Shown here piece after piece: positions 51,234 to 59,971 of a stretch of 64,000 nt of DNA. Each line of letters starts with the position of its first letter. The stretch's first letter is position 1. A program made the translations under genes and the position numbers. A model generated the notes under the pieces. It saw only the letters and a program-made list of their open reading frames with translations. It did not search any database and was not told the DNA's origin. This DNA is from Nocardia africana NBRC 100379 (GTDB taxonomy: Bacteria; Actinomycetota; Actinomycetes; Mycobacteriales; Mycobacteriaceae): NCBI RefSeq assembly GCF_001612635.1, contig NZ_BDAV01000015.1, forward strand, positions 248,001-312,000, written 5' to 3'.

Positions 51234-52493
51234 ATGCATAGGTTGACCGATCGTGTGCCATATCCGCCATTTCTGACCGCGCGCCCGCTCTCGTTCGCGA
51301 TGCGGCACCTGGCCCCGGGCGATGTTCGCGTCACTGCGGAACAACGTGGCGCGTATCTGCGGCAATGGACACGCTGCGGTGATCCCGAAGCCGACGCTGT
51401 CGCGAATATGTTCGCGCGCTTGCCCACGGGCGAAGGCCGCAGGATGTTCGAAACCGCACTGGAAGAGGGCATCGACGCGCTCGAGGACCCACCAGTCGAG
51501 TTGGTGAAGTTCTTCGCTTCGGTCGACGACATCCCGTACTGGGTCGACCCGGACGAGATCGACCTCGCGTGCCGCGTGATCGGGCGCACCGGGTTGTTGG
51601 GGATCGCTTCACTGGCGATGTTGGCACTGTGCGGCGGCTATCTGGCCAGCCGCGTCACCAAGCCCCTGGTCCGTACGGGCGAGCTGGAACGGATGGCGCC
51701 ACGTCGGCTGGCCGAGACCCTGGCGTGGTGGACGGAGGTCACGACGCCGGGAGGGATGGCCCGCTTCGAGTGCGGGTTCACCACGACGGTTCGTGTGCGG
51801 CTCATGCACGCGCTGGTGCGGGCAGGAATGTCACGCCGAGAAGATTGGGATTACGACGCATGGGATCACCCGCTCAACGCCTCCCAACTCGCCGGCACCA
51901 GCATGCTTTTCGGCTTCGCTCACCTCGCGGGTTCGCGGGCGTGCGGACTGCACATCAGCCCGCGCGAAAGGCAAGCCGTCTGCAGCTTGTGGCGATGGGT
52001 TGCTCACGTGATGGGCGTGCGCCCGGAGATCACGCCCAGCACCGAACGTGACCTGTGGCGGCTGTTCTTCCTACAGGCCGACTACGAGTTCAGGGCTCCC
52101 GACGCCGATTCGCGCCGCCTGGCCCGCGCTCTCGTCGACGCGATCGGCCCCATGATGAGCGGCCAAGGGACCAGCCGGCTCCACCGGATCCGCCGCGCCG
52201 CCACAACCCAGCTCCTGTGCGCCTATGCGCGCCTGCTGCTCGGTGCCCGCAACGCCAACCACCTCGGCCTGCCGGATCGAAAACTATTCCAAGGCATCGT
52301 GATCACCGCCGCTGCGGCGATCACGGCGCTGGACTATCCACGGCGTCTCATTCCCGGCGCGACTCGCTGGTGCGAGCGCGCCGGACGACGCACCCAGCTC
52401 GCGATGACCCACCGGGTCACCCATGCCTGCCGCGCCGACACCACCTACACCAGACACGACCGCGCCCCCACCCCAGGCACCGGGCGGCCATGA
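51234..52493 (+). CDS. MpaB/DUF2236 family oxygenase
   Basis: A 419-residue helical protein starting one base after the FAD oxidoreductase stop. The region EGRRMFETALEEGIDALEDPPVELVKFFASVDDIPYWVDPDEID and LACRVIGRTGLLGIASLAMLALCGGYLASRVTKPLVRTGEL matches the MpaB/DUF2236 family (also called Lcp-like), which are heme oxygenases. His residues that could ligate heme are present (LMHALVRAG, FGFAHLAGSRACGLH). It is probably a lipid or isoprenoid oxygenase; the substrate is unknown. Confidence 0.75.
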   Translation: MHRLTDRVPYPPFLTARPLSFAMRHLAPGDVRVTAEQRGAYLRQWTRCGDPEADAVANMFARLPTGEGRRMFETALEEGIDALEDPPVELVKFFASVDDIPYWVDPDEIDLACRVIGRTGLLGIASLAMLALCGGYLASRVTKPLVRTGELERMAPRRLAETLAWWTEVTTPGGMARFECGFTTTVRVRLMHALVRAGMSRREDWDYDAWDHPLNASQLAGTSMLFGFAHLAGSRACGLHISPRERQAVCSLWRWVAHVMGVRPEITPSTERDLWRLFFLQADYEFRAPDADSRRLARALVDAIGPMMSGQGTSRLHRIRRAATTQLLCAYARLLLGARNANHLGLPDRKLFQGIVITAAAAITALDYPRRLIPGATRWCERAGRRTQLAMTHRVTHACRADTTYTRHDRAPTPGTGRP

Positions 52494-52574
52494 CACCGCA
52501 AACTTTGATCCGAAAGCGAAATATTCTGCTGGGCAACGCAATTCGTCGCACCCCTAGAGGAAAGGTAACCGACA

Positions 52575-52751
52575 ATGACGAGCCTCCCACCCGCCGCATC
52601 ACCGCATCGGGCATCGTGTCCTGCACACTGCACGCAGCTCCTCCCGGGACAAGATCCGGGCCCGCTGTGCGACACGGCGGCTTCATGTCCTGCGGTGGCG
52701 GCTCCGCGCCCACCGCGGAGCGGGCCGTCTACGCTCGGGGTTGCGGCATGA
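52575..52751 (+). CDS. Small coupled open frame before the BVMO gene
   Basis: A 58-residue frame (MTSLPPAASPHRASC onward) with GAGGAAAG upstream of its ATG. Its TGA overlaps the ATG of the next gene, so it may be a real leader or small protein. It has four Cys (CPAHC, LCD, ASCP) and is Pro/Ala-rich. No family is recognised. The other 80 bases of 52494-52747 show nothing. Confidence 0.4.
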   Translation: MTSLPPAASPHRASCPAHCTQLLPGQDPGPLCDTAASCPAVAAPRPPRSGPSTLGVAA

Positions 52752-54265
52752 GAGTCCAGAAGGTCAAGGTCGCCATCGTCGGTGCTGCCTTTTCCGGGCT
52801 CGGTATGGCAGCACGGCTCAAGCGGGCCGGAATCGACAGTTTCGTATTGCTCGAGAAGGAATCCGATCTCGGGGGAGTGTGGCGCGACAACCACTACCCC
52901 GGGTGCTCGTGCGACGTGCCCTCGCACTTGTATTCCTTCTCATTCGCCCCCTACCGCAATCCGGCGGTCCGTTATCCGGAGCAGCGCGACATCCTGGGCT
53001 ACCTGCACGACGTCGCCGAGCGCGAAAAGCTCGTGCCGCACCTTCGCCTATCGGCCGAGGTCACCCGGGCCACCTACCAGGCCGGGCGCTGGACCGTGGC
53101 CACCAGCAGCGGTGACCGCTACGAGGCCGACTACCTCGTCTGGGCGGTCGGACAACTCCACCGCCCCTACCTGCCCGATATAGAGGGACGAAACACCTTC
53201 CGCGGCACGGCATTCCACACCGCGCGCTGGGGCCACAGCCACGACCTGCGTGGCCGCCGCGTCGCGGTCGTCGGCACGGGCTCGAGCGCGACCCAGCTCG
53301 TTCCCGAAATCGCCCGCACCGCAGCGCACGTGACCGTCTATCAACGCACACCGCACTGGGTATTGCCCAGGCCCGCCAAACGGTTCCGCGCCGCAACCCG
53401 GTGGGCGCTCACCGCGCTGCCGATCCTGCACCATGTGTACCGGGCTGCGCTATATCGCGGCGCGGACAGCGTGCTGGCCCCGGTGATGACCCGTGGCTGG
53501 TCCGCGCGCCCCGCGGAGGCTCTGGCGCGCGCATATCTACGCCTGCGGGTCCGCGACCGGCAGCTGCGCGCCGCCGTGACACCCGCCTACCCACTGGGCG
53601 GCAAGCGGATCGTGTTGTCGAACAGATGGTTTCAGGCTCTCGGCCGAGACAACGTGGAACTCGTAGCCGCGCCGATTCGGCGTGTCACCCCGGCCGGTAT
53701 CGAGGCCGCCGACGGGCATCGCGACGCAGATATCATCGTGTGGGCCACCGGGTTTCGTGCGACGGAATTTCTCGTGCCCGCCGCGGTGACCGGCCGCGAC
53801 GGCGCCGACCTGCACACGGTGTGGGCAAGCGGCGCCTACGCCTACCTCGGCCTGGCTGTTCCGCGTTTTCCGAACATGTTCCTCATCGCCGGGCCGGGAT
53901 CGTTTCTGGCCAGTGGATCTAACCCGGGCATGCACGAATGTCAAGCCGACTACATCCTGCGCGCCATCGAGCTGGGCGAGCAGCCCGGCATGCACGGCGT
54001 CGAGGTCGACCCGCACGTGATGGCGACCTACCAGAAGCGGCTCGAGGCCGCCCTGGCTCGCACGGTCTGGACCGATGTGCCCAGCTGGTACCGGACCCCC
54101 GCGGGCCGGGTGGTGAATCCGTGGCCCGGCACCGCACGCCAATTCGCGCGCCTCACCCGGCAAGACCCGGCCGCCGCCTTCAACGCCGTCCCACGCACCC
54201 CACGCACCATGCGGGCGGGCCAATCCGTCCGACTCGGCCACCACCGCAGCCGCGTCAACATCTGA
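52748..54265 (+). CDS. Flavin-containing monooxygenase, Baeyer-Villiger type
   Basis: A 505-residue product from the ATG at 52748 (MRVQKVKVAIVGAAFSGLG). It shows the first dinucleotide motif VGAAFSGLGMAARL, LGGVWRDNHYPGCSCDVPSHLYSFSF, and the BVMO fingerprint FRGTAFHTARWGH (F-x-G-x-x-x-H-x-x-x-W). The NADPH motif is AVVGTGSSATQLVPEIA, and DIIVWATGF follows later. It oxidises ketones or heteroatoms, like EthA. It is the last of three redox genes in a row. The gene-free 54266-54570 segment follows. Confidence 0.88.
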   Translation: MRVQKVKVAIVGAAFSGLGMAARLKRAGIDSFVLLEKESDLGGVWRDNHYPGCSCDVPSHLYSFSFAPYRNPAVRYPEQRDILGYLHDVAEREKLVPHLRLSAEVTRATYQAGRWTVATSSGDRYEADYLVWAVGQLHRPYLPDIEGRNTFRGTAFHTARWGHSHDLRGRRVAVVGTGSSATQLVPEIARTAAHVTVYQRTPHWVLPRPAKRFRAATRWALTALPILHHVYRAALYRGADSVLAPVMTRGWSARPAEALARAYLRLRVRDRQLRAAVTPAYPLGGKRIVLSNRWFQALGRDNVELVAAPIRRVTPAGIEAADGHRDADIIVWATGFRATEFLVPAAVTGRDGADLHTVWASGAYAYLGLAVPRFPNMFLIAGPGSFLASGSNPGMHECQADYILRAIELGEQPGMHGVEVDPHVMATYQKRLEAALARTVWTDVPSWYRTPAGRVVNPWPGTARQFARLTRQDPAAAFNAVPRTPRTMRAGQSVRLGHHRSRVNI

Positions 54266-54570
54266 AAACCGACACGACCGAAGGTCGTTGCGCCCCAACG
54301 GCTCGACGGTCTACGCTACACTCAGCGCCCCTGCTCGACGGGGGTTTCCCGGCTCCTGCCTCTGCGGACCCGGATGTTGCGCCACGGCACTGTTGTTCGG
54401 TCCCCACTTTCGGCCGGACAAGTGCTGAGGTCCCGCGAATCACTCTGCCCCTTATCCAGCGGGCCAGCGTCGCTGTGCGCCTGTGCTGATCGAACTCGAC
54501 TGTGGCTGTGGGTGATTCGCCTCGACACATCCGTGCGCCGCCTGATGGCGCAGTGACCGAGGGAAGCCTG
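54266..54570. other. Region without a recognisable gene
   Basis: About 300 bases between the redox cargo and the type IV secretion genes. No convincing coding frame. It probably holds the promoter of the secretion operon. Confidence 0.45.
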
Positions 54571-55644
54571 ATGACCGAGTCTTTCTACCGCAGACTGCGA
54601 CGCGCCGTAATCGTCGGCGCGCTGCCGGTCGCGATGGCGATGGCAATCGCCTCGACCAGCGCCGCCGACCCAGGGCAACCCGGCCTGGAACACAGCGGCC
54701 AGGGCGGTGTCACCACACCCAGCCAGCCCGCCCCCGCACCGGAGGAGGATCACGGGCTGGCTGCCTTCCTGCCCGACCCGCCGGCCCCCTCGGTACCCGA
54801 TCGCCCTGTGCCACGCCCCCAATACGCGATCGCACCCGCGCCTGAACCGGCACCGGCGGCGGAACTCGAGGACGGCAACAGCGACGACACCGCCGCGCCT
54901 CCCGAGCCCGATCCCGGCGTTCCCCCGGCGGCCCCTGCCGTCCCGCCACCACCACCAGCGCGGATCCTGCAGGTCGGCAACACCCCCGTGGTGGTGCCGG
55001 ACTGGATCGATCCAGATCTGCAGGACAAGGCCCAGAAGTGGGTCGACTACATCTCGACCGAGATCGCGATCGGTTGGGACTCGGTGGGCGTTCCGCGCGA
55101 GGAGTCCACGCGCCGGACCTTGGCCACGGTGTCGGGCGGATACCTCGGCTTCGAGGCCACCGCGGTGCCGGCGGGAATTGTCGGATGTGCGGGCGGGATG
55201 GCGGTCGGCGCCGCAGTCGGTGCCGGTGTCGGCGCGCTCGGAGTCGGCGCGGGTGCCCTGCCCGGTGCGCTGGTCGGCGCCTCGGTCGGCTGCCCGGTCG
55301 GCGCCGTCGCCCTCGGCGTCCCCGCCGCCGCAGCAGGGATCGCCGTCGGCGCTGCCGCCGGAGCCGTCCTGGGCGCACAAGCCGAGCCTGGACCGGTGAT
55401 CACACCCCCGCCGCTGATCGACATCGCCCCGCCGCCGCCTCCGCCCGGGACCGACGACACCCCGCCGCCGGTCCCGGATCCGGTCGCGACGGTCGTCGAC
55501 GGTGTGAACGCGGCCGTGGCGACGGTCACACGCGGGGTCACCGATGCCGCCGCCGCGGTCGTCCACTGCGCCGAAGGCGTACTGGCCCAGCTACGCATCC
55601 CCGCGCCCGCACCTGCGCCCGTCCCGGACGCGCCGGCCAGCTGA
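54571..55644 (+). CDS. Secreted glycine-zipper protein of the conjugation operon
   Basis: Start taken at the ATG at 54571 with GAGGGAAG upstream; 357 residues. A signal peptide (RAVIVGALPVAMAMAIASTSAADPG) is followed by about 110 residues of Pro/Ala-rich spacer. Then come PDWIDPDLQDKAQKWVDYISTEIAIGWDSVG and a glycine-zipper membrane region (GGMAVGAAVGAGVGALGVG, GALVGASVGC). It ends in a Pro-rich tail. It could form or line a pore in the envelope. It resembles in build the secreted protein at 6476. Function unknown. Confidence 0.65.
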   Translation: MTESFYRRLRRAVIVGALPVAMAMAIASTSAADPGQPGLEHSGQGGVTTPSQPAPAPEEDHGLAAFLPDPPAPSVPDRPVPRPQYAIAPAPEPAPAAELEDGNSDDTAAPPEPDPGVPPAAPAVPPPPPARILQVGNTPVVVPDWIDPDLQDKAQKWVDYISTEIAIGWDSVGVPREESTRRTLATVSGGYLGFEATAVPAGIVGCAGGMAVGAAVGAGVGALGVGAGALPGALVGASVGCPVGAVALGVPAAAAGIAVGAAAGAVLGAQAEPGPVITPPPLIDIAPPPPPPGTDDTPPPVPDPVATVVDGVNAAVATVTRGVTDAAAAVVHCAEGVLAQLRIPAPAPAPVPDAPAS

Positions 55645-55656
55645 TCGGAGCCACCG

Positions 55657-57276
55657 ATGCCGCGAACGCAGCCCAACCCTCGCCAGCGCCCCCGTCCGGC
55701 CCCTCCCCACCCGTTCCGCGTGGCCGGATGGACAACGGCGGCTTCGGGCATGAAAACCTTCGCCGCTCAACCGGACCGGGACAGTGCCGCTGTGCATGTC
55801 GGCCGCCTCGATCGAGCGCATGCGGGGCGCGGTCGGCACCCCAGGTGGGTGTGGCCGGCGGTGGTGGCATTGATCGCCTCAACGGCGATCAGTGGGGTCG
55901 TGATCGCGCCATCGGCCGCGGCGCCCACCGGTAGCGACAGTGAGTGCCCGGCGCTGTATGTCCTCGGTGTGCAGGGCGCGGGAGAAAACGCGATGGGATC
56001 GGATTCGACGATCGACAGCGGCACACTCGGTGAGATCGTCCGCCCACTGGTCACCGGCGAGGCCACCGGACGGATCGATCGTGCGTACGTCGAATTCGAC
56101 GCCGTCACGACAGGCACCGACAACGAGCAAACACGAGCCCAGTACGAGCACGCGCTCGACGCGAGCACCGCGACATTGAACCGGCTGGCAACGGACTTCC
56201 TCGCCCGATGCCCGGCCTCGCAGCTGGCGGTGGCCGGATATCGCGAAGGCGCGGCCGTGGCCGCGCAGTTCGCGCATCGAACCGGTGCCGGAACCGGCGC
56301 GGTGCCGGCGGAGCGGGTCGCCGGTGTCGCCTTGCTGAGTGATCCCTCCCGACAGGTGGGGGCAGCGCCGGTGCCCGGGCGTCCGGGCCAGGCCCGCCCG
56401 GACCCCGCGGCGGGCACCACTGGCGACGCTGTGGGGCGGGTCGCGCCGTTGAGCACCACTGCCCCGGCCCGCGGTGGCGGGATCGCCGGACCAGCGGCCG
56501 GGGATTTCGGTGCCCTGGCGGGGCGGGTGGTCAGCCTGTGTACGCCGGGGGATCTGTCGTGCGATACGAGCACCCAGGTGCCGATCCAGCAGGTCGTCAC
56601 CAATATCGCCGCCAGTGCGGACGACGCACGCGGGGACCCGCTGCGCGCGCTCGCCTCGGTCACCCAGGCACTGGCCTTCACCGCGATCAACACCGCGACG
56701 GCGGTGGTCAACAACGACATTCAGGGAAACTCCCTGGCCAGCTTGTCCTACCAGCCCGGCAAATCGATCTCCCAACGCCTGGCCGAGGCCTCGGACCCCA
56801 GGACCCCGATCGACGTCCCTGCCGCACTGCACGCGGTCCTGCGGGTGGGCACGATCGGCCTGAACGCGGTGGTCACCGTGGCCCGCCAGGTCATCACACC
56901 GCAGAACATCGCCGAAATCGCCGCCGCCGGACTGGCCGATCCCGCCGCAGCGCTGCTGGTCCTCGGTCAGAAACTGCTCGGCGCGCTGCCCGCGCTGGTG
57001 CCACCGACCACCGTCGTGCGCCTGGTGGGCCAAGCGTTCGACGCGGTGACCCAGAACATCACCGACAACACGCAGCTGATCAACACCACCACCACGGTCA
57101 AATACAGCGACGAACTCGACCGGCGCGCCAGCTACACCACCGACACCGTGTCCACCGACGGCGCCACGGCCACCCAGTTCGTCTCCGACTGGCTCGCCGC
57201 GGCAGCCGCCGACATCGCCGCCACCACATCCCACACAGCCACCGCGACGCCGACGCCGCCATCAGCGACTCGGTGA
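55657..57276 (+). CDS. Cutinase-like exported protein, copy 2 (catalytic Ser and His replaced)
   Basis: A 539-residue product with an export segment (WVWPAVVALIASTAISGVVIA) and the cutinase fold: CPALYVLGVQGAGENA, and the acid segment CTPGDLSCDTS. The nucleophile elbow reads AVAGYREGAAVAAQF, so the Ser of G-x-S-x-G is Arg (about 195). The His site reads RRASYTTD where copy 1 has NHTGYAN. Both catalytic residues are gone, so it is probably a non-enzymatic binding or structural protein. It lies inside the type IV secretion operon. Confidence 0.78.
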   Translation: MPRTQPNPRQRPRPAPPHPFRVAGWTTAASGMKTFAAQPDRDSAAVHVGRLDRAHAGRGRHPRWVWPAVVALIASTAISGVVIAPSAAAPTGSDSECPALYVLGVQGAGENAMGSDSTIDSGTLGEIVRPLVTGEATGRIDRAYVEFDAVTTGTDNEQTRAQYEHALDASTATLNRLATDFLARCPASQLAVAGYREGAAVAAQFAHRTGAGTGAVPAERVAGVALLSDPSRQVGAAPVPGRPGQARPDPAAGTTGDAVGRVAPLSTTAPARGGGIAGPAAGDFGALAGRVVSLCTPGDLSCDTSTQVPIQQVVTNIAASADDARGDPLRALASVTQALAFTAINTATAVVNNDIQGNSLASLSYQPGKSISQRLAEASDPRTPIDVPAALHAVLRVGTIGLNAVVTVARQVITPQNIAEIAAAGLADPAAALLVLGQKLLGALPALVPPTTVVRLVGQAFDAVTQNITDNTQLINTTTTVKYSDELDRRASYTTDTVSTDGATATQFVSDWLAAAAADIAATTSHTATATPTPPSATR

Positions 57277-57307
57277 CCCGGAAAAGACAGCACGGGAGGG
57301 AAATTCA

Positions 57308-58066
57308 GTGTCGACCAACAACGACGGTGTCCACCGCCACGATCACCACGGGACCGGTCCGCTCCCGGCGCCCGACGACTGGTTCGACATCGACGCCCCA
57401 CCAGCCCCCGCGCCCGTCCCCGAGCGCCCGGGTCACTACCGGTCCTGGCTGCAGACCACAGACCGCTCCACGAGCGCCGCGGCACCCGAACTCGCACTGG
57501 CCGAACCGGATTCGCCCGAGGCCGACGAGCCACTACGTGATGGTGGTGGGCACCGGGTGTGGACTTGGATTTTCGCGACAGGGGCGGTTGGCGCGGCGGT
57601 CGCCGCGGGTGTCTTCGTCTTCGCGCCGTTCCGGTCACCGGACCTCACGCCGACGGTGGTCACTGCGTTGCCCGGCCCGACGGCCGTCATGGCGACCGTG
57701 TCGGCCTGTCCGCCGTCTCCGGGGCTGCCGCAGTTCGACGGCCAGGGCGCAGGGAGCACACGGTCCGGGCCGGAGGTGGTGCTGGCGCTCGAGCACGGCT
57801 ATTACGTGGAGCGGACCGCAGCGGCGGTGCGGACAGTGCTGGTAGCCGACGGGCCTTTCGGCACCGATGCCGAGATCCAGTCCGGTATCGACGACATCCC
57901 GGTCGGCACCACCCACTGTGTCCAGATCGCGGCGGCGGGACCCGAGCGGTGGGCGGTGACGATCACCGAGCACCGCCCAGCCGGCTCGACCGTGGTGCTG
58001 CACCAGCTGATCACCACGACGGTGCGCGAGAACCGCACCCTGGTCGCGGCGGTGACACCGGCATGA
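57308..58066 (+). CDS. Single-span anchored conjugation protein
   Basis: A 252-residue protein from a GTG with GGGAGGG upstream. A 78-residue Pro/His-rich cytoplasmic part is followed by one membrane helix (VWTWIFATGAVGAAVAAGVFVF, about 82-104). The external domain has ACPPSPGLPQFDGQGAGS and ALEHGYYVERTAAAVRTVLVADG. Its layout resembles the small anchored proteins of actinobacterial type IV secretion clusters. It is coupled by ATGA to the next gene. Confidence 0.6.
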   Translation: MSTNNDGVHRHDHHGTGPLPAPDDWFDIDAPPAPAPVPERPGHYRSWLQTTDRSTSAAAPELALAEPDSPEADEPLRDGGGHRVWTWIFATGAVGAAVAAGVFVFAPFRSPDLTPTVVTALPGPTAVMATVSACPPSPGLPQFDGQGAGSTRSGPEVVLALEHGYYVERTAAAVRTVLVADGPFGTDAEIQSGIDDIPVGTTHCVQIAAAGPERWAVTITEHRPAGSTVVLHQLITTTVRENRTLVAAVTPA

Positions 58067-58737
58067 CCGCAGTCCTGGGCACACCACCGGAGCGCACTCG
58101 CCGCACCCCGGCGCACCGCGGTGGTGGTCGTGGCGTGATCGCCCCGCCACTCGCGCAGCGTGCCCCGGTCTGGGACACGGTAATTCCGTTGCCCCCCATC
58201 ACCAGAAACGAACGACGCGCGCCGCTGGTGTGGCTGCTGGGCGCCCACGGCGGCGCCGGTGTCACCACCCTGGCGAGGGTGCTGGCACCGGCCGCGGACT
58301 GCTGGCGTCGATGGCCTGCACCACGACCGGGGGAGTCGCCGTATGTCGCGGTGGTGGCCCGCGAGACCGCGATCGGGCTGGCGGCCGCCGATGCCTTGCT
58401 GCGCCAGCACCACGCCGGGCTGGCGGGAGCCAGCGCGGTGGTCGGCCTGGTCACCGTGGCCGCGCGTCCCGGTCGCGTCCCGGCCGCGATCCGCCGCGAC
58501 CGCCAACTGTATGCGGCATTGGTGCCGCACGTGTGGCGTATCGGCTGGCACGAGGCATGGATGACCACTACCCACGACATGCTGCCGGTCTGGGATCCCA
58601 CCGACCCCACCGCACCCGGGCATCGAGACGAGCTGGCCACCGCCCCCGCGGACGTCACTGCGCTGGGACGCGCACTGATCACGGTGATCGGCGAACTCGA
58701 CTGTGCGGGCCCTTCCGCGATCGGAGGAACACCATGA
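58063..58737 (+). CDS. DUF6668-like protein with a P-loop lacking Lys
   Basis: Start at the ATG at 58063; 224 residues. The region LVWLLGAHGGAGVTTLARVL looks like a ParA/CpsD-type nucleotide loop, but Lys of G-K-T is Val, so ATP hydrolysis is doubtful. Similar GAHGGAG proteins (DUF6668) are found in actinobacterial conjugation clusters, as far as I recall. It ends with an ATGA overlap to the next gene. Confidence 0.62.
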   Translation: MTAVLGTPPERTRRTPAHRGGGRGVIAPPLAQRAPVWDTVIPLPPITRNERRAPLVWLLGAHGGAGVTTLARVLAPAADCWRRWPAPRPGESPYVAVVARETAIGLAAADALLRQHHAGLAGASAVVGLVTVAARPGRVPAAIRRDRQLYAALVPHVWRIGWHEAWMTTTHDMLPVWDPTDPTAPGHRDELATAPADVTALGRALITVIGELDCAGPSAIGGTP

Positions 58738-59033
58738 GCTGGCTCCTGTCCGCCGGCGACCACCTCGCCACCGTCGCTGTCATCGCCCAGGTGGAGAACT
58801 ACAAGCCCGAAAAGCCGCCCAACGCGGACGGTTTGGTCACGCTGATGCGCTATCTGACCTGGCTGGTCCTGCTGGCCGGAGTCGGTGCCATCACCTTCGC
58901 CGGTGGCAAGTTCGCCTGGGAGAAGTGGTACGGCGGCGTCCTCGAATCCCCGAAAATGGTCCTCGGCGCTCTGGTCGGGGGGATGATCGCCACCACCGCG
59001 GGCACTCTGATGAACGCGGTGATCCCCAAATGA
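58734..59033 (+). CDS. Small two-helix membrane protein (VirB2/TrbC-like candidate)
   Basis: A 99-residue product with two membrane helices (YLTWLVLLAGVGAITFAGG and MVLGALVGGMIATTAGTLM) and a short polar loop between them. The size and layout match pilin-type VirB2/TrbC subunits. Coupled by ATGA to both neighbours. Confidence 0.58.
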   Translation: MSWLLSAGDHLATVAVIAQVENYKPEKPPNADGLVTLMRYLTWLVLLAGVGAITFAGGKFAWEKWYGGVLESPKMVLGALVGGMIATTAGTLMNAVIPK

Positions 59034-59332
59034 GCGCGATCGCATCGACGCTCACCGTGCTGGCCGCCGCCCCGACACCCGGGTACAAACCGCTCCCACC
59101 GGAAGTGACCGCCGAGCTGCAACGGTGGTTTCGCTACCTGCTGTGGCTCATCGAAGTCGGTTTGATCGCACGGATTCTCGTCATCTCCGGCAAGGCCGGA
59201 TGGGAACACTTCCGGCCCCCGCCCGGGCCGCCCGACGCACCCGGCGACATCGTGCGCGCCCTTCTCGCCTGGTCGATGGCCGCCACCGCAGTCCCGCTGG
59301 CGGCCAGCCTGCTCGTCGACCCACACCGATAA
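59030..59332 (+). CDS. Small two-helix membrane protein, second
   Basis: A 100-residue product. A helix near YLLWLIEVGLIARILVIS and another near ALLAWSMAATAVPLAASLL are joined by a Pro-rich loop (FRPPPGPPDAPGD). It is a conjugation membrane component of unknown exact role, coupled to the preceding gene. Confidence 0.58.
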   Translation: MSAIASTLTVLAAAPTPGYKPLPPEVTAELQRWFRYLLWLIEVGLIARILVISGKAGWEHFRPPPGPPDAPGDIVRALLAWSMAATAVPLAASLLVDPHR

Positions 59333-59362
59333 CCCCTCCGGCGATCACGAAAGGCGCTGACC

Positions 59363-59971
59363 GTGAACATATTCCGCGCATTATCGGTGGCCGCGGTGAT
59401 CGTGGCGGCCATAGCCGGGTGCAGTCAGCACCAGCCGAGGACGGTCACAACGCCACCTCCGGTCGACCTGAAAGCCGAACCAGCCGGTGTCGTCTGGAGC
59501 GACTACCACGGAGTCGAGCTTCCCGCCGGCGTGGACGGGCCTCGCGAAAACCGTGACGCCGCTACCGGTTTCAGCCGCACACCCGCCGGTGCGGCTCTGG
59601 CGGCGATCGTGCACACGGTGCACATGTCGATCGCGCCCTCGTCCACCTGGCCCGCGATCGCCCGCGCCGAGCTGGCACCCGAAGACAAAGACGCCCTCGT
59701 GACCTCCCACAGCCTGCTGAGCGTGAACTCGCCCGCCGACCCGGCAACCGCGCCCCGCATCCGCGGCTACACGATCACCCGCTGGAGCCCCGACCGCACC
59801 CGGGTCGAGATCTACACCTCCTTCCCCGACCAGTCGATCGCGGTCAACACCGCCGAGGTCGTGTGGCACAGCGACTGGCTGCTGGCCGTGCCCGCCGTGT
59901 CCTCGACCGCGCCGACCGTGCGATCCGCCGACCGCATCGACGCCGCCGTGAGATTGGAGCCACCGCAATGA
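59363..59971 (+). CDS. Lipoprotein of the conjugation operon (VirB8-like/NTF2 fold)
   Basis: A 202-residue lipoprotein: MNIFRALSVAAVIVAAIAGC, lipobox IAGC, Cys 20. The mature domain has GFSRTPAGAALAAIVHTVHMS, AEVVWHSDWLLAVP and RIDAAVRLEPP. The phrase R/GxTPxGAALAA is shared with the next protein, so the two extracytoplasmic domains are related, possibly NTF2/VirB8-like. Confidence 0.6.
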   Translation: MNIFRALSVAAVIVAAIAGCSQHQPRTVTTPPPVDLKAEPAGVVWSDYHGVELPAGVDGPRENRDAATGFSRTPAGAALAAIVHTVHMSIAPSSTWPAIARAELAPEDKDALVTSHSLLSVNSPADPATAPRIRGYTITRWSPDRTRVEIYTSFPDQSIAVNTAEVVWHSDWLLAVPAVSSTAPTVRSADRIDAAVRLEPPQ

